A stretch of DNA of 64,000 nt from an uncultured Bacteroidota bacterium (GTDB lineage Bacteria > Bacteroidota > Bacteroidia > B-17B0 > Aurantibacillaceae), in NCBI GenBank assembly GCA_937873155.1, contig CALMVZ010000010.1:62001-126000 (forward strand), given 5' to 3'. Each line of letters starts with the position of its first letter. Position 1 is the first letter of the stretch. The translations under genes and the position numbers were made by a program. Below are positions 8,424-18,594 of the stretch, piece after piece. The notes below the pieces were generated by a model, which worked only from the letters and a program-made list of their open reading frames with translations, was not told the DNA's origin and searched no databases.

Positions 8424-9801
8424 AAAGGAGCTAAAGATAATTTTGCAGTTTCTTTTCACCGTGTTTGTCACTATTGCTGTGACAGTAGCGGGTGGCAATA
8501 CGGTTGCAATTGTATGGTATTATATTTTACTGATCTTATACACAAGATCAAAGAACGAACCTTTTTGGTTAGCATTTTTCCTTGTGACCACGGATGGTTT
8601 CATGGGTTTTCTTGGCGTGTACTCAACACTTTTGCCTATCGTTCCCGGTTTGCCAGGAATTGAATTAGCACAGCTTTATATTTTTATTGCGATCTATAAG
8701 ATCTGGAAGCAAAAAATTAAAATGAGATCGTTTTATAGGGGTTGGGGATCCTTGTTATTTATTTATGTGATCCTTTTATTAGCTGTCGGTATAGCAAATG
8801 GTTTAAGCGGGGATCTGAATGTGTATTTTAAAGTAGGGAAGATGATATTCCCGTTGGCTTTATTCTACACCACACCACGACTCATAAACAGCATTGATAA
8901 ATACGCTTCTTTATTCAATATTTTATTTATTGTTTTCTTATTTGGTTTCGCGGCACAGCTTTTTACGGTGTTCACAGGATTTAGCCCGGCCGCAAGTTAT
9001 AAAGTAGAGGAGCAGCATGAAATGGAAGTAGGGAAGAATTTGAGGTCGTTCTATAATCCATTCATCACTTTAGTAGTACTTTGCGGTTCACTTTTTTTTG
9101 CCGCTATTAAAGAGCAGAAATATTTTACAAAAGTATATCTGAACCTGATCGCCATTCTGTGTTTTGGTATGGCCTTTCTTTCTGCAACACGGGGTTGGAT
9201 CATCGGTTTTGCGTTTACGATCATTATGTATAATATCATTGTACAGAAATTAGCACTTAAGAATTTTTTCTTCATTGCTATAATCTTTATGGTCGTGTTC
9301 GCGGTTTCCCTGAGTTTTGAAAAAATAAACCGTCAGATCATGTTCTCTCTTGAAAGAACATTAACATTGGAATCACTTGCAAAAGGCGATAAATCAGCCG
9401 ATGGAACCTTGGTACGTTTGGATGAACGTGCGCCAAAAGTAATGAACGCCTGGGCAGATAATCCGATCTTAGGATGGGGTTTCTCCAATACGTTCTTTGA
9501 TAAACTCGATGTACACGTAGGCAACCAAACTGTGCTTATGCATTCAGGTGTGATCGGAATTACCTTGCTGTATTCATTCCTTATTTTCGTCTGTAATAAA
9601 TTAATTAAGCACAGTAAGGATATAAAGGTAACGCACCCTTATAAGCGGGCCGGACTCGTCATTCCCATTTTTATAATTGGCTGGTTCTTTATTCATTCAA
9701 CTTCCAGTTTACAATTCGCTTTTTACGGTATTCCTTTGTACATCATGCCGCAGGCAATAGTTTTGTCGATGGCTAATTTTGTAGTTAATTATAAAGTATA
9801 A
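8416..9801 (+). CDS. O-antigen polymerase/ligase-like membrane protein (Wzy-type)
   Basis: This 461-residue polytopic membrane protein has roughly ten to twelve hydrophobic helices and a large soluble loop (about residues 300-360) that ends in WADNPILGWGFSNTF, a pattern common to Wzy/WaaL proteins. It probably polymerises the repeat units delivered by the flippase encoded just before it. GTG start; eight-base overlap. A ligase role cannot be excluded, but the neighbouring flippase and chain-length kinase favour a polymerase. Confidence 0.82.
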   Translation: MIKKELKIILQFLFTVFVTIAVTVAGGNTVAIVWYYILLILYTRSKNEPFWLAFFLVTTDGFMGFLGVYSTLLPIVPGLPGIELAQLYIFIAIYKIWKQKIKMRSFYRGWGSLLFIYVILLLAVGIANGLSGDLNVYFKVGKMIFPLALFYTTPRLINSIDKYASLFNILFIVFLFGFAAQLFTVFTGFSPAASYKVEEQHEMEVGKNLRSFYNPFITLVVLCGSLFFAAIKEQKYFTKVYLNLIAILCFGMAFLSATRGWIIGFAFTIIMYNIIVQKLALKNFFFIAIIFMVVFAVSLSFEKINRQIMFSLERTLTLESLAKGDKSADGTLVRLDERAPKVMNAWADNPILGWGFSNTFFDKLDVHVGNQTVLMHSGVIGITLLYSFLIFVCNKLIKHSKDIKVTHPYKRAGLVIPIFIIGWFFIHSTSSLQFAFYGIPLYIMPQAIVLSMANFVVNYKV

Positions 9802-9804
9802 AAA

Positions 9805-10869
9805 ATGGCTTCAACTTTCAATAAAACATTACTGCTGTGCCCCGAGAAATATTCTTTATTCAGGTCGTTCAGTGATGTGTTAAAAGTAGTTTCAAACGAA
9901 GTGGTTGGTTTTGATGTCAGAAAGAAGATCGATAAGAGATCATTTAGATTTGATGCGCAGATGTTCCGGTTTCCAAATAAGATCCGTACGAAATGGGAAG
10001 ATCATTTTTTTGGGAAAATAAATAAATTGATACTTGAGGAATTCAAAAGAGTAAAACCAGATCTTGTATTTATTTATAATAGCGAATTCTTATTGCCTGA
10101 GACCTGTGAAATGATGAAGAAAGATTCGAAGCTTATCTTTTTTATGGGAGATAGTCCATTTTATACGCCGGCTAACAACTATTATTTAACCGTATTAAGT
10201 TATGCTGACCTGGTTCTTGCCCCTGATTCCTTTTGGCTTGAACAATTGAATACGCTTGGTATAACTAAAACCGCTTTCTATTTGAACGCGATCGAATCGG
10301 ATTCTTATTTTGAATTGGAGAAGAGTAAAATAGAAGACATTCCTGAAACAGATGTTATGTATGTAGGTATGTGTTACGTGAATTCATGGGGCTATAAAAA
10401 AGCGTTGTTGATGGATCAGTTCACTAACTTCAATTTTAAATTGTATGGGAATACGGTGTGGAAACGCTGGTTCAATTATTTTCCTGAACTTGAAAATAAA
10501 TTTTCTTTATCAGGGCATATTCCTACCGAAAAACTGAACAAGATGTTCAACAAAACAAAATTGATCCCGGTGGATGGGAATCCTGCTATTATAAATGGGG
10601 TTCATGTCAGAGCATTGGAAGCTTTAGGTTCCGGTGCATTGCCATTGATGGAATACAGAAAGGATATCGACACCTTGATATTTAAAGAATTCGGAAAGGA
10701 TCTTCCGCTGATCCGGAATTATTCGAAAGCCTCAGAAGTGGCATCTTATTATTTAAAGAACGATACTGAACGAAAAGACCTTGCTGCCGCAATGAAAGAT
10801 TTTATCAGTAAAAAATACAGTGTTCAAAATAATGCTGCCATAATCACAGACTTGTTAAATAAGAAGTAG
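9805..10869 (+). CDS. CgeB-like glycosyltransferase
   Basis: This 354-residue protein resembles CgeB/DUF3880-type GT-B glycosyltransferases: an N-terminal part with KPDLVFIYNSEFLLPET, then MGDSPFYTP, and a C-terminal nucleotide-sugar domain with GVHVRALEALGSGALPLMEY. It lies three bases after the polymerase and one base before the next glycosyltransferase. It should add one sugar to the repeat unit; donor and linkage are unknown. Confidence 0.8.
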   Translation: MASTFNKTLLLCPEKYSLFRSFSDVLKVVSNEVVGFDVRKKIDKRSFRFDAQMFRFPNKIRTKWEDHFFGKINKLILEEFKRVKPDLVFIYNSEFLLPETCEMMKKDSKLIFFMGDSPFYTPANNYYLTVLSYADLVLAPDSFWLEQLNTLGITKTAFYLNAIESDSYFELEKSKIEDIPETDVMYVGMCYVNSWGYKKALLMDQFTNFNFKLYGNTVWKRWFNYFPELENKFSLSGHIPTEKLNKMFNKTKLIPVDGNPAIINGVHVRALEALGSGALPLMEYRKDIDTLIFKEFGKDLPLIRNYSKASEVASYYLKNDTERKDLAAAMKDFISKKYSVQNNAAIITDLLNKK

Positions 10870-10870
10870 A

Positions 10871-11923
10871 TTGCAAACTGTACATTTAGTTCATTATACT
10901 ACAAGGCCCGGAGGACTCGAAATAAAAATGCCGCTCAGGATAAGTGGTATTAAGAATTATAAAGTAAAGGTTTTTATTATCAGGGATAAGTCTTGGGAAA
11001 ATGTGTACAGGGAGACAAGCGTTGAGATCGCATACGGTTCAAATATCAAGATAATTGCTTTTATTAAATTTTTCTTATATGTTTTAAAGCAACGGAAAGA
11101 TATTTTTCATTTATTCAATGCAGGCCCGTTCTTTTTAGCCGTATTGAGTTTATTAGGCGCAAAAAGAGTTGTTTACTCTATACACGGAACAATTTATTGG
11201 AGATCTTCTTTTCAAAGGATAGTGAGAAAAATATTTTGGGGCTTGGGTTTGTCAAAGTATACTGTACTGACTTCTAATTCTGAATACAGCGCGAAAATAT
11301 TTAAAGAAAGGATAGCTCCGGATTCGTCACCTGTTTTACTTTATAATCCTATAGATCTGGGAAGATTCAGTAAGCCCGACGGTAAAATTACAGGTAAAAC
11401 TATAAAAGTAGTTTATGCGGGACGTTTGGTAGAAGGTAAAAATCTTGATAGATGGGTGGATGCAGCTGTGTTCTTATTGAAGAAGGAATTGGATGCTGTT
11501 TTTGAAATTTACGGTAACGGTAGTTATAAAAGTGAATTGCAGAGAAGGATAAATGAATCCGGCTACAATGAAAAAATAATTTTAAAAGGACACGAAAGCC
11601 ATATTGAAAATGTGTTCAGGAGTTCAGATTTGTTATTGTTTTTGTCGGAGTACGAATCTTTCGGAAATGTTGCAGTTGAGTCGGTGTTATGCGGAACGCC
11701 TGTGATTACCTTTAATATTCCACCCATGCTGGAGATATTTAAAAATTATCCTGAGTTTATCATTAAAAATGAAAAAGGTTTTGAAAGTGAATTGTACGGC
11801 CGAATTAAAACGATGGCACATTTAAGGATGCAGGCCGCTAAGGCTTCAAAAGAATTTGCGGATCGTTTTGGTGCGGACATCTATAAAAGAAAATTAGAGG
11901 AGATCTATGTCAAACTTAATTAA
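10871..11923 (+). CDS. GT4-type glycosyltransferase
   Basis: This 350-residue GT-B enzyme has the C-terminal block VVYAGRLVEGKNLDRWVDA and the E-x7-E element in ESFGNVAVESV, both typical of family GT4. The N-terminal glycine-rich acceptor loop (RPGGLEIK) is also visible. It starts with TTG one base after the previous stop and overlaps the deacetylase gene by 17 bases. It probably builds the repeat unit on the cytoplasmic face. Confidence 0.88.
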   Translation: MQTVHLVHYTTRPGGLEIKMPLRISGIKNYKVKVFIIRDKSWENVYRETSVEIAYGSNIKIIAFIKFFLYVLKQRKDIFHLFNAGPFFLAVLSLLGAKRVVYSIHGTIYWRSSFQRIVRKIFWGLGLSKYTVLTSNSEYSAKIFKERIAPDSSPVLLYNPIDLGRFSKPDGKITGKTIKVVYAGRLVEGKNLDRWVDAAVFLLKKELDAVFEIYGNGSYKSELQRRINESGYNEKIILKGHESHIENVFRSSDLLLFLSEYESFGNVAVESVLCGTPVITFNIPPMLEIFKNYPEFIIKNEKGFESELYGRIKTMAHLRMQAAKASKEFADRFGADIYKRKLEEIYVKLN

Positions 11924-13049
11924 GATCCCTGTAATATATTATCACTCTTTCGGCCCTATGCTAAAGGATTGGCCAAAAAGATTCCTTACACTTGACCTGA
12001 AGTATTTTGAAAGGCAACTGGAATATTTTAAGAAGAGTTATAATGTCATAACTTTAAACGAATATTACAATATAAAAAGCGGATCTTCAGTTTCTCCTCA
12101 AAATCCTTTAGTGATAACGATCGATGATGGTTATCTGGATAATTGGATATGGGCTTTTCCTTTACTTAAAAAATACAATTTACCGGCAACCATATTTGTA
12201 AGTCCTGAAATGGTGGATACAAGAAGTATTGTTCGCCCGAACCTTGAAGATCTTTGGAAGGGAAAAACAACAAAGGGGGAATTGAGTGTGAATGGTTATA
12301 TGTCGTGGGACGAAATGAAGATTATGACGACAAACGGATTGATCAATTTTCAGTCCCACACAATGTCGCACACCAAGTATTTTGTTTCGGATAGGATAAC
12401 AGGATTCCATCATCCGGGAGCAGATTGTATTTATCCAATTGGAAATCTGTTTCCGGAATTAAAACCCTTTTATATAAGTAACCCTGATTTTGAAAAAAAA
12501 GTACCTTACGGCACGCCTTTCTTTGAATGGAGATCGAGTATCGTGGCGAAGAAAGTGGATATCAATCCTGATTTTGTGAATGAGTGTGTACAGGCTTTAA
12601 AGGGTCTTGACCTTTCTAACTATGACTTCAAAACTGCCTTTAATAAAGTAGAACCGGTTTATAATGACTACAGAAAGGATGGGAAGATAATTTTAAGTAC
12701 CGAATCAGATGAAGCGCATAAGAAGAGAGTGCTATATGAATTAGTGGATTCTAAAAACATCATTGAAGAAAAATTAAATACTAAAGTAGAATTCCTGGCC
12801 TGGCCTCATGGAGATCATACGGAAGAACTGCATGAATTAGCATTAAAGAGCGGATACAAAGCAACAACAACAGGTAATTTAAAGGCAGGTGAGCGATCTG
12901 ACAGGATAGGTCCGAGAATTGGCATAAGAATTTATTATAAGAATTTAATGTTTGATACAATGCGATTGGATCTGAAAATAAAGGCCTTCAAAGGGAATGG
13001 CGTCGCCGGATTTGTAAAAAGCATATATAAAGCCTTTAAAGGTGGTTGA
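11907..13049 (+). CDS. Polysaccharide deacetylase family protein (NodB fold)
   Basis: This 380-residue protein carries NodB-fold motifs: the acidic pair D73-D74 in VITIDDGY and the metal-binding HxxxH at H149/H153 in SHTMSH. A late WPHG motif (residues about 297-300) provides further active-site residues. Such enzymes remove N- or O-acetyl groups from glycans. There is no signal peptide, so it may act in the cytoplasm on lipid-linked or nucleotide-linked sugar. The start lies inside the end of the upstream glycosyltransferase gene. Confidence 0.87.
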   Translation: MSNLIKIPVIYYHSFGPMLKDWPKRFLTLDLKYFERQLEYFKKSYNVITLNEYYNIKSGSSVSPQNPLVITIDDGYLDNWIWAFPLLKKYNLPATIFVSPEMVDTRSIVRPNLEDLWKGKTTKGELSVNGYMSWDEMKIMTTNGLINFQSHTMSHTKYFVSDRITGFHHPGADCIYPIGNLFPELKPFYISNPDFEKKVPYGTPFFEWRSSIVAKKVDINPDFVNECVQALKGLDLSNYDFKTAFNKVEPVYNDYRKDGKIILSTESDEAHKKRVLYELVDSKNIIEEKLNTKVEFLAWPHGDHTEELHELALKSGYKATTTGNLKAGERSDRIGPRIGIRIYYKNLMFDTMRLDLKIKAFKGNGVAGFVKSIYKAFKGG

Positions 13050-14739
13050 TTTTTTGATCTCGTTTAATGAAAAGAATTCTGAATTCAAATTTATTTCAGA
13101 ACCAATTTTTATTGTAGAAATAAACAACGGAAGTGTCATTTTAAAGCTGTGGGGTGATCCGATAGGCGTAAATGATCTGAAACTAAGTGATTCAACAACT
13201 GCAAAAGAGATCATTGAAAAAGTAAAAGGACATTTTTATTATGTGTTGTGGAATAAGGACAAAAAGGAATTTTCCATAGGTAATTCAGTTTTTTCTATTC
13301 TCCCGTTATATTATTCTTATTCACCTGAACATATTTATTTTTCGAATAGTCCTGTTGCACTGGCGAAAAAAGTAAGCGCCAAAGAGATCTCCAAGCGCTT
13401 TATTTTAGAGAATGTCTTATTTAATTACCAGTTGTTTGATCATTCCTGTATAAGCGGAATAAAACTATTACCAACGAATCATTGTTTCCATATCCGGGAT
13501 GGAAAAACCGAGAAGCAGGAATTATTCCGTATCGAGGATCATTTTGTTTCAGATCCAAAACCATGGAAGGAAAACATAAACGAATTGACGGATCAATTTT
13601 TAACTCACGTACAGCGTTATTTTCCCAACGAAAGCTACCTTGTTTCATTAACCGGAGGCTTTGATGGCAGGACGTTGGCGGCTTGTTCTCATTATCACAA
13701 AAAGAAATTCAAAACATTTAGTTTTGGTACGGCACATTCTTCTGATATAAAGATCCCGACTGAAATAGCAAAGAAAGCGGGAATTGAATACTCTTCGTTA
13801 ATATTAGATAAGAATTATATCAGTAAAGAAAGTTTTAATAAAGGAAAAGAATTTATAATTAATAGTAACGGCTGTGCCGGGTTTAGCCGTGCGCATTACG
13901 CTTACGCGGTCAATGAATTAAAGGATCGAAGCAGATATTGGATAACAGGTAATTTTGGCAGCGAGTTATTCAGGGCAGCACATGTTACAGGCGTAATGAT
14001 CAGTCAAAACCTTTACGAGTTATTCAATACTCAGCAGTACAATGAAGCGATCACGAAAATTGAAAATAGTAAGGAATGGGAAGCTTTAAACAGGAATGAG
14101 TTTGAAAAAGAATGGGAAGAGTTAAAGGAGGATATTAAACGTTTACCGTGTTTCGATCCGGAGTTTTCACGTTATTCAAAAAATCAAAGATTTTACATTT
14201 TTGTGTTCAATGAAGTATTCAGGAAGTATTTCGGTACTGAAATGGTCAATCAATATAGATCAGTAATTAACCGTACCCCTTTTTTAGATCTTACATTTAT
14301 AAAAAGTTTATTAAAAACAGATGCAGCAGCAGTTTATTCTGATTTCTTCGAACATAAACCTATTAAAAGATTTAAAGGACAGGTGATGTATGCTCATATC
14401 ATTAAAAAAACTTTTCCGCAATTAGGAAGGTTCGCTACTGATAAAGGATACAAACCTGATGACCTTTTAAGTACCCCGGGAAAACTCTCGATCCTTACGC
14501 AATTCATTAAGAAAAAGGTAAAGAGCAATCCTGAAACTGATAATTACGCTGTAAGAGCTGCTTTTGAGAACAACAGAACTCTTTTTGAAGAGGAGGTCAG
14601 TGATCATCCTTATTTCAATTCTTCATTTATTATAGAAGGTCTGAAAAACAACTACAGGAACAGGGATTCGTTTTTTATTGCATTAAGCCAATTATGGTGG
14701 TTAAACTATTTAAATAAAGAGCATGGCTTCAAAAATTAA
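13042..14739 (+). CDS. Asparagine-synthetase-like amidotransferase lacking the glutaminase Cys
   Basis: The 565-residue protein has the asparagine synthase C-terminal PP-loop domain, with the ATP-pyrophosphatase loop changed to LTGGFDGRT (about 203-211) instead of SGGLDSS. The N-terminal part keeps the length and beta-rich look of a class II glutamine amidotransferase domain, but there is no Cys at position 2 and no CGI motif. It therefore should not hydrolyse glutamine and may use ammonia or an amine directly, as beta-lactam-synthetase-like relatives do. GTG start, eight-base overlap with the deacetylase gene. Substrate unknown; a sugar carboxylate is a reasonable guess. Confidence 0.78.
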   Translation: MVDFLISFNEKNSEFKFISEPIFIVEINNGSVILKLWGDPIGVNDLKLSDSTTAKEIIEKVKGHFYYVLWNKDKKEFSIGNSVFSILPLYYSYSPEHIYFSNSPVALAKKVSAKEISKRFILENVLFNYQLFDHSCISGIKLLPTNHCFHIRDGKTEKQELFRIEDHFVSDPKPWKENINELTDQFLTHVQRYFPNESYLVSLTGGFDGRTLAACSHYHKKKFKTFSFGTAHSSDIKIPTEIAKKAGIEYSSLILDKNYISKESFNKGKEFIINSNGCAGFSRAHYAYAVNELKDRSRYWITGNFGSELFRAAHVTGVMISQNLYELFNTQQYNEAITKIENSKEWEALNRNEFEKEWEELKEDIKRLPCFDPEFSRYSKNQRFYIFVFNEVFRKYFGTEMVNQYRSVINRTPFLDLTFIKSLLKTDAAAVYSDFFEHKPIKRFKGQVMYAHIIKKTFPQLGRFATDKGYKPDDLLSTPGKLSILTQFIKKKVKSNPETDNYAVRAAFENNRTLFEEEVSDHPYFNSSFIIEGLKNNYRNRDSFFIALSQLWWLNYLNKEHGFKN

Positions 14740-15775
14740 GTTAGTGATACTTGGTAATGAATATCCCGAAGAGAATGCTCTTTGGATAAAAGCCTGTGAG
14801 AAGCGGAAAGAAAATGTCAGCTATCGTATAGTTGATCTTACGCGTGATAATTGGTTAGAAGAAATACAAAAGGAGGAATTCGATCACTTGTTATGTAAAC
14901 CATCCGGACTTACTTCTAAATTTAAAGAACTGTATGATGAGCGCGTTTATATTTTAGAGCGTACATTAAAGTATAAAGTATTCCCGACAGCGGAAGAAGT
15001 ATTCATCTATGAAAATAAAAGATTTCTTTCCTTCTGGTTAAAAGCAAATAAGATCCCGCATCCAAAAACAAATGTATTCTATGAAAAGCAGGATGCAATG
15101 GATTTTTTGAAGATTGCAAAGTATCCGGTCGTTGGCAAAGTAAATATAGGTGCTTCCGGAAGCGGGGTTCAGATACTGAAAGACCTCCGGAAAGCAAAAG
15201 AGTATGTCGAAACAACTTTCTCAGCGAAAGGTGCAAAACATCGTGTTGGTCCTAATATGGAAAAAGGTAATCTTATAAAGCGTGGACTCCATTATGTTTT
15301 TAATCCCGGAGATATAAAAAAGAAATTGAAATTCTACTCTACATTGAAGAACGATAAACAATCTGATTTTGTGATCTTCCAGGAATTCATTCCACACAAT
15401 TTTGAATGGCGTGTGGTAAGGATCGGAGATTCTTATTTTGCACATCAGAAAGTAGTGAAAGATGGAAAAGCAAGTGGTTCTTTGATCAAAGATTATCAAA
15501 ACCCGCCGCTAGCGATTTTTGATTTTGTGAAACAGATCACTGATAAATATAATTTCCACAGCCAAGCTATAGATATTTTTGAATCCGCTAATGGCTATTT
15601 AGTAAATGAAATGCAGTGTATATTCGGACAAAGTGATAGTTTTCAAATGAAGGTGAATGGTGTGATCGGGAGGTATATTCACATGAACGGAAAATGGGTA
15701 TTTGAACCCGGCGATTTTAACGCCAATGAAAGTTTTGATCTGAGATTGGATTGGATAATAAGTAAGGCACGATGA
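14723..15775 (+). CDS. RimK-like ATP-grasp ligase
   Basis: This 350-residue ATP-grasp protein has YPVVGKVNIGASGSGVQIL as its ATP-binding hairpin, the acidic strand FVIFQEFIPHNFEWRV and the metal-binding NEMQCIFGQSD region. It overlaps the preceding amidotransferase-like gene by 17 bases and the next gene by four, so the two ligase-type enzymes are probably co-produced. It likely forms an amide bond between a carboxylate and an amine on the glycan precursor; the substrates are not known. Confidence 0.8.
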   Translation: MASKIKLVILGNEYPEENALWIKACEKRKENVSYRIVDLTRDNWLEEIQKEEFDHLLCKPSGLTSKFKELYDERVYILERTLKYKVFPTAEEVFIYENKRFLSFWLKANKIPHPKTNVFYEKQDAMDFLKIAKYPVVGKVNIGASGSGVQILKDLRKAKEYVETTFSAKGAKHRVGPNMEKGNLIKRGLHYVFNPGDIKKKLKFYSTLKNDKQSDFVIFQEFIPHNFEWRVVRIGDSYFAHQKVVKDGKASGSLIKDYQNPPLAIFDFVKQITDKYNFHSQAIDIFESANGYLVNEMQCIFGQSDSFQMKVNGVIGRYIHMNGKWVFEPGDFNANESFDLRLDWIISKAR

Positions 15776-16746
15776 AGGTACTGTTTGTTTGCAGTGGTAA
15801 TTCCGCAAATGGAATAAACCCGATAATTGAACGTCAGGGAAATTCTTTGAAGGAAAAGGGGGTAAGTGTATCTTATTTTACAATTAACGGAAAAGGATTC
15901 AAAGGGTATTTCTCAGCGATCTTTAAATTGAGGAAGTTCCTGAAAAAAAATGATTTCGATGTCCTGCATGCGCACTATAGTTTATCGGGTTATGTAGCTA
16001 TTCTTGGAAGAGGGCATCAGAAAATTGTATTGTCTTTCATGGGTTCTGATCTCTTAGGTGATAACAATTGGAAGAAACAGGTGAAATTGAAGAGTAAGAT
16101 CTTTGCGAAAATAAATATAGTTATAGCAAAACTATTTTTTAATAAAGTGATCGTAAAATCCCCCGAAATGCTGAAGGCCTTTGGTGTTTCGGATAAAACT
16201 GTTGAACTTCCTAACGGGGTTAACTTATCAGTGTTCAGTAGCACTGATCTGACAGAGGCAAAAAAAGCAGTGAGGTTTAATATGGATAAACGTCATGTTG
16301 TTTTTATTTCTAACCCGGAACGCCCGGAAAAGAATTTTGCTTTGGCGAAACAAGCTTTTGCTTTATTAGATGCATCTCAATACGAATTGCATATCATTTT
16401 TGATCTTTCAACAGAACAACTGATCTCTTATTATAATGCTGCTGATGTAGTGTTGATGACATCTTTACATGAAGGATCACCCAATGTTATTAAAGAAGCG
16501 ATGGCATGTAATTGCCCGATCGTTAGCACGCCTGTAGGTGATGTTAAAAATCTGCTGGATGGAGTGGAAGGGTGTTATATCGCTGATCATGATCCTGAAA
16601 ATGTGAAAAATTATATTATAAAAGCGTGTGATTACAGGAGAGCAAAAGAATTTACAAATGGGAAGACGAGGTTAGTACAGCTGGAATTAAGTTCAGAAGC
16701 TGTGGCTGACAAATTAATAAATGTATATAAATCGATCTTAGTTTAA
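15772..16746 (+). CDS. GT4-type glycosyltransferase
   Basis: This 324-residue GT-B glycosyltransferase has the donor-site block SLHEGSPNVIKEAMACNCPIV, typical of GT4 enzymes, and an N-terminal acceptor region (DFDVLHAHYSLSGYVAI) of the same family. It overlaps the ATP-grasp gene by four bases (ATGA) and is followed by asnB. It is a further repeat-unit sugar transferase in the locus. Confidence 0.88.
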   Translation: MKVLFVCSGNSANGINPIIERQGNSLKEKGVSVSYFTINGKGFKGYFSAIFKLRKFLKKNDFDVLHAHYSLSGYVAILGRGHQKIVLSFMGSDLLGDNNWKKQVKLKSKIFAKINIVIAKLFFNKVIVKSPEMLKAFGVSDKTVELPNGVNLSVFSSTDLTEAKKAVRFNMDKRHVVFISNPERPEKNFALAKQAFALLDASQYELHIIFDLSTEQLISYYNAADVVLMTSLHEGSPNVIKEAMACNCPIVSTPVGDVKNLLDGVEGCYIADHDPENVKNYIIKACDYRRAKEFTNGKTRLVQLELSSEAVADKLINVYKSILV

Positions 16747-16749
16747 TTT

Positions 16750-18594
16750 ATGTGTGGAATCGCAGGAATAATTAATTTCCAAAACAAAGCGGTGAGAAAG
16801 CAGGATCTTGAGAACATGCTTTCGAAGATCAAATACCGCGGCCCTGATGATGAAGGTTACTTTACAGATGAGAATGCAGGACTTGGATTCGTCCGCTTAA
16901 GTATCATTGATCTCACTGATGCGGGACATCAGCCTAAAGTCTCAGCGGATGGCAGGTATGTTATTGTATTCAATGGAGAGATCTTTAATTATATAGAATT
17001 AAGGGAAGAGTTGATAAAGGAAGGAGTGAAGTTCAACACACAAAGCGATACAGAGGTTCTATTGAATGCTTACATAAAATGGGGTGAAGCCTGTTTGCAC
17101 AAATTTAATGGTATGTGGGCTTTTGCAATTTTTGATAAGCAACTAAAAAAATTGTTCATTTCCAGAGATCGTTATGGTATAAAACCATTTTATTATATCG
17201 AGCAACCCGGTCAATTTGTATTCTGTTCTGAAATACCACCATTACTGAAGTATTTAAATAAAGTAGAGGCGAACGGGCAAAATATATTGGATTATCTCGT
17301 ATTTAACAGAACGGATCAAAGCGAAACTACTTTTTTTAACGGGATCAAAAAACTGCAGCACGGTCATAATTTAAAAGTGGAGAATGGGAAAGTAACTATT
17401 TCAGAATGGTATAACTTGCGTGAAAGAATAAAGACTGAAAAAGGCTTTCAATCGCCAGGGGAATTTAAAGATGAATTTGTTGAAGCTGTTAAATTGAGGT
17501 TGCGGAGTGATGTTCCTGTGGGGGTTTGCATGAGTGGTGGACTTGATTCATCAAGTATAGTTTCGATAACAACAGATATTTTAAATGTAAAAGGGCTTAA
17601 TTCTTTTTCGTCTGTATATGAGAAAGGACAAAAAGGAGACGAAACGGAATTTATAAAACAGTATGAGAATAAAATCCCTCACATGCATTATGTCACGCCT
17701 AGCGGGACAACGTTAAAGGACGATCTTAATGATTTTATCCGGATTCATGCAGAGCCGCTTCCTTCTACTTCTCCTTACGCACAGTATAAAGTAATGAAAC
17801 TTGCCAAGGGAAAAGTTGTTGTTATATTGGATGGTCAGGGTGCTGACGAACATCTCGCCGGATACCATTATTTCTTTGGTTTTAATTTCAAACACTTATT
17901 TAAAAGTTTCAGATGGCTAACGCTGGTAAAGGAAATGTTCTATTATTTTAAGATACATAGAAGTATTTACGCTTTTAAAACGTTTATTTATTTTTTATTA
18001 CCCAAAAGTTTAAAACTTACTGCCAGATTGAACGAAAAAAATTACCTGACCAAAGAATTCAGTGACAGATACAGTGATAAAAATTCAATTACCGAAAACT
18101 TGTACGGGTCTTCAAATTTGCAGGAAGCATTATTAGATCATTTTGAGTATAAGCTTGAACATCTGTTAAAGTGGCAGGATAGAAACTCCATGTGTTTTTC
18201 ACTTGAGATCAGATCGCCATTCTTAGATTATCGTTTGGTCGAAAGATCGTTAGCCACAAGCAGTGATTGGAAAATAAAGAATGGCACAACGAAATTCATA
18301 TTAAGAGAATCGATGAAAGGGATCATGCCGGAGAAAATCCGCATGCGGCAGGATAAAATTGGATTTGGTACCCCTGAAGACGAATGGTTCAGAGAAAAGG
18401 AATGGCAAGAGATCATTCATGAAGTTTTAAATAGCGATTCATTCGCGAAGAGAAATATAATTAATGTTTTTAACGCAAAGTCCCAGTATCAACAGCATTT
18501 GAACAGAAAAATAAATATTGGCAAGGAGATCTGGAAATGGGTACATCTTGAATTATGGTTCAGGGAATTTATTGATAAGCCACAAGCGAAGTGA
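16750..18594 (+). CDS. asnB: Asparagine synthetase, glutamine-hydrolysing type
   Basis: This 614-residue enzyme has the catalytic Cys2 in MCGIAGI for glutamine hydrolysis, followed by the class II glutaminase domain (RGPDDEG, VFNGEIFNY) and the ATP-pyrophosphatase loop SGGLDSSSI near 262-270. It transfers ammonia from glutamine to an activated carboxylate. Inside a polysaccharide locus, such paralogues often amidate uronic acids rather than make asparagine. It is translationally coupled to the FemAB-like gene by a four-base overlap. The enzyme family is secure; the physiological acceptor is inferred. Confidence 0.88.
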   Translation: MCGIAGIINFQNKAVRKQDLENMLSKIKYRGPDDEGYFTDENAGLGFVRLSIIDLTDAGHQPKVSADGRYVIVFNGEIFNYIELREELIKEGVKFNTQSDTEVLLNAYIKWGEACLHKFNGMWAFAIFDKQLKKLFISRDRYGIKPFYYIEQPGQFVFCSEIPPLLKYLNKVEANGQNILDYLVFNRTDQSETTFFNGIKKLQHGHNLKVENGKVTISEWYNLRERIKTEKGFQSPGEFKDEFVEAVKLRLRSDVPVGVCMSGGLDSSSIVSITTDILNVKGLNSFSSVYEKGQKGDETEFIKQYENKIPHMHYVTPSGTTLKDDLNDFIRIHAEPLPSTSPYAQYKVMKLAKGKVVVILDGQGADEHLAGYHYFFGFNFKHLFKSFRWLTLVKEMFYYFKIHRSIYAFKTFIYFLLPKSLKLTARLNEKNYLTKEFSDRYSDKNSITENLYGSSNLQEALLDHFEYKLEHLLKWQDRNSMCFSLEIRSPFLDYRLVERSLATSSDWKIKNGTTKFILRESMKGIMPEKIRMRQDKIGFGTPEDEWFREKEWQEIIHEVLNSDSFAKRNIINVFNAKSQYQQHLNRKINIGKEIWKWVHLELWFREFIDKPQAK

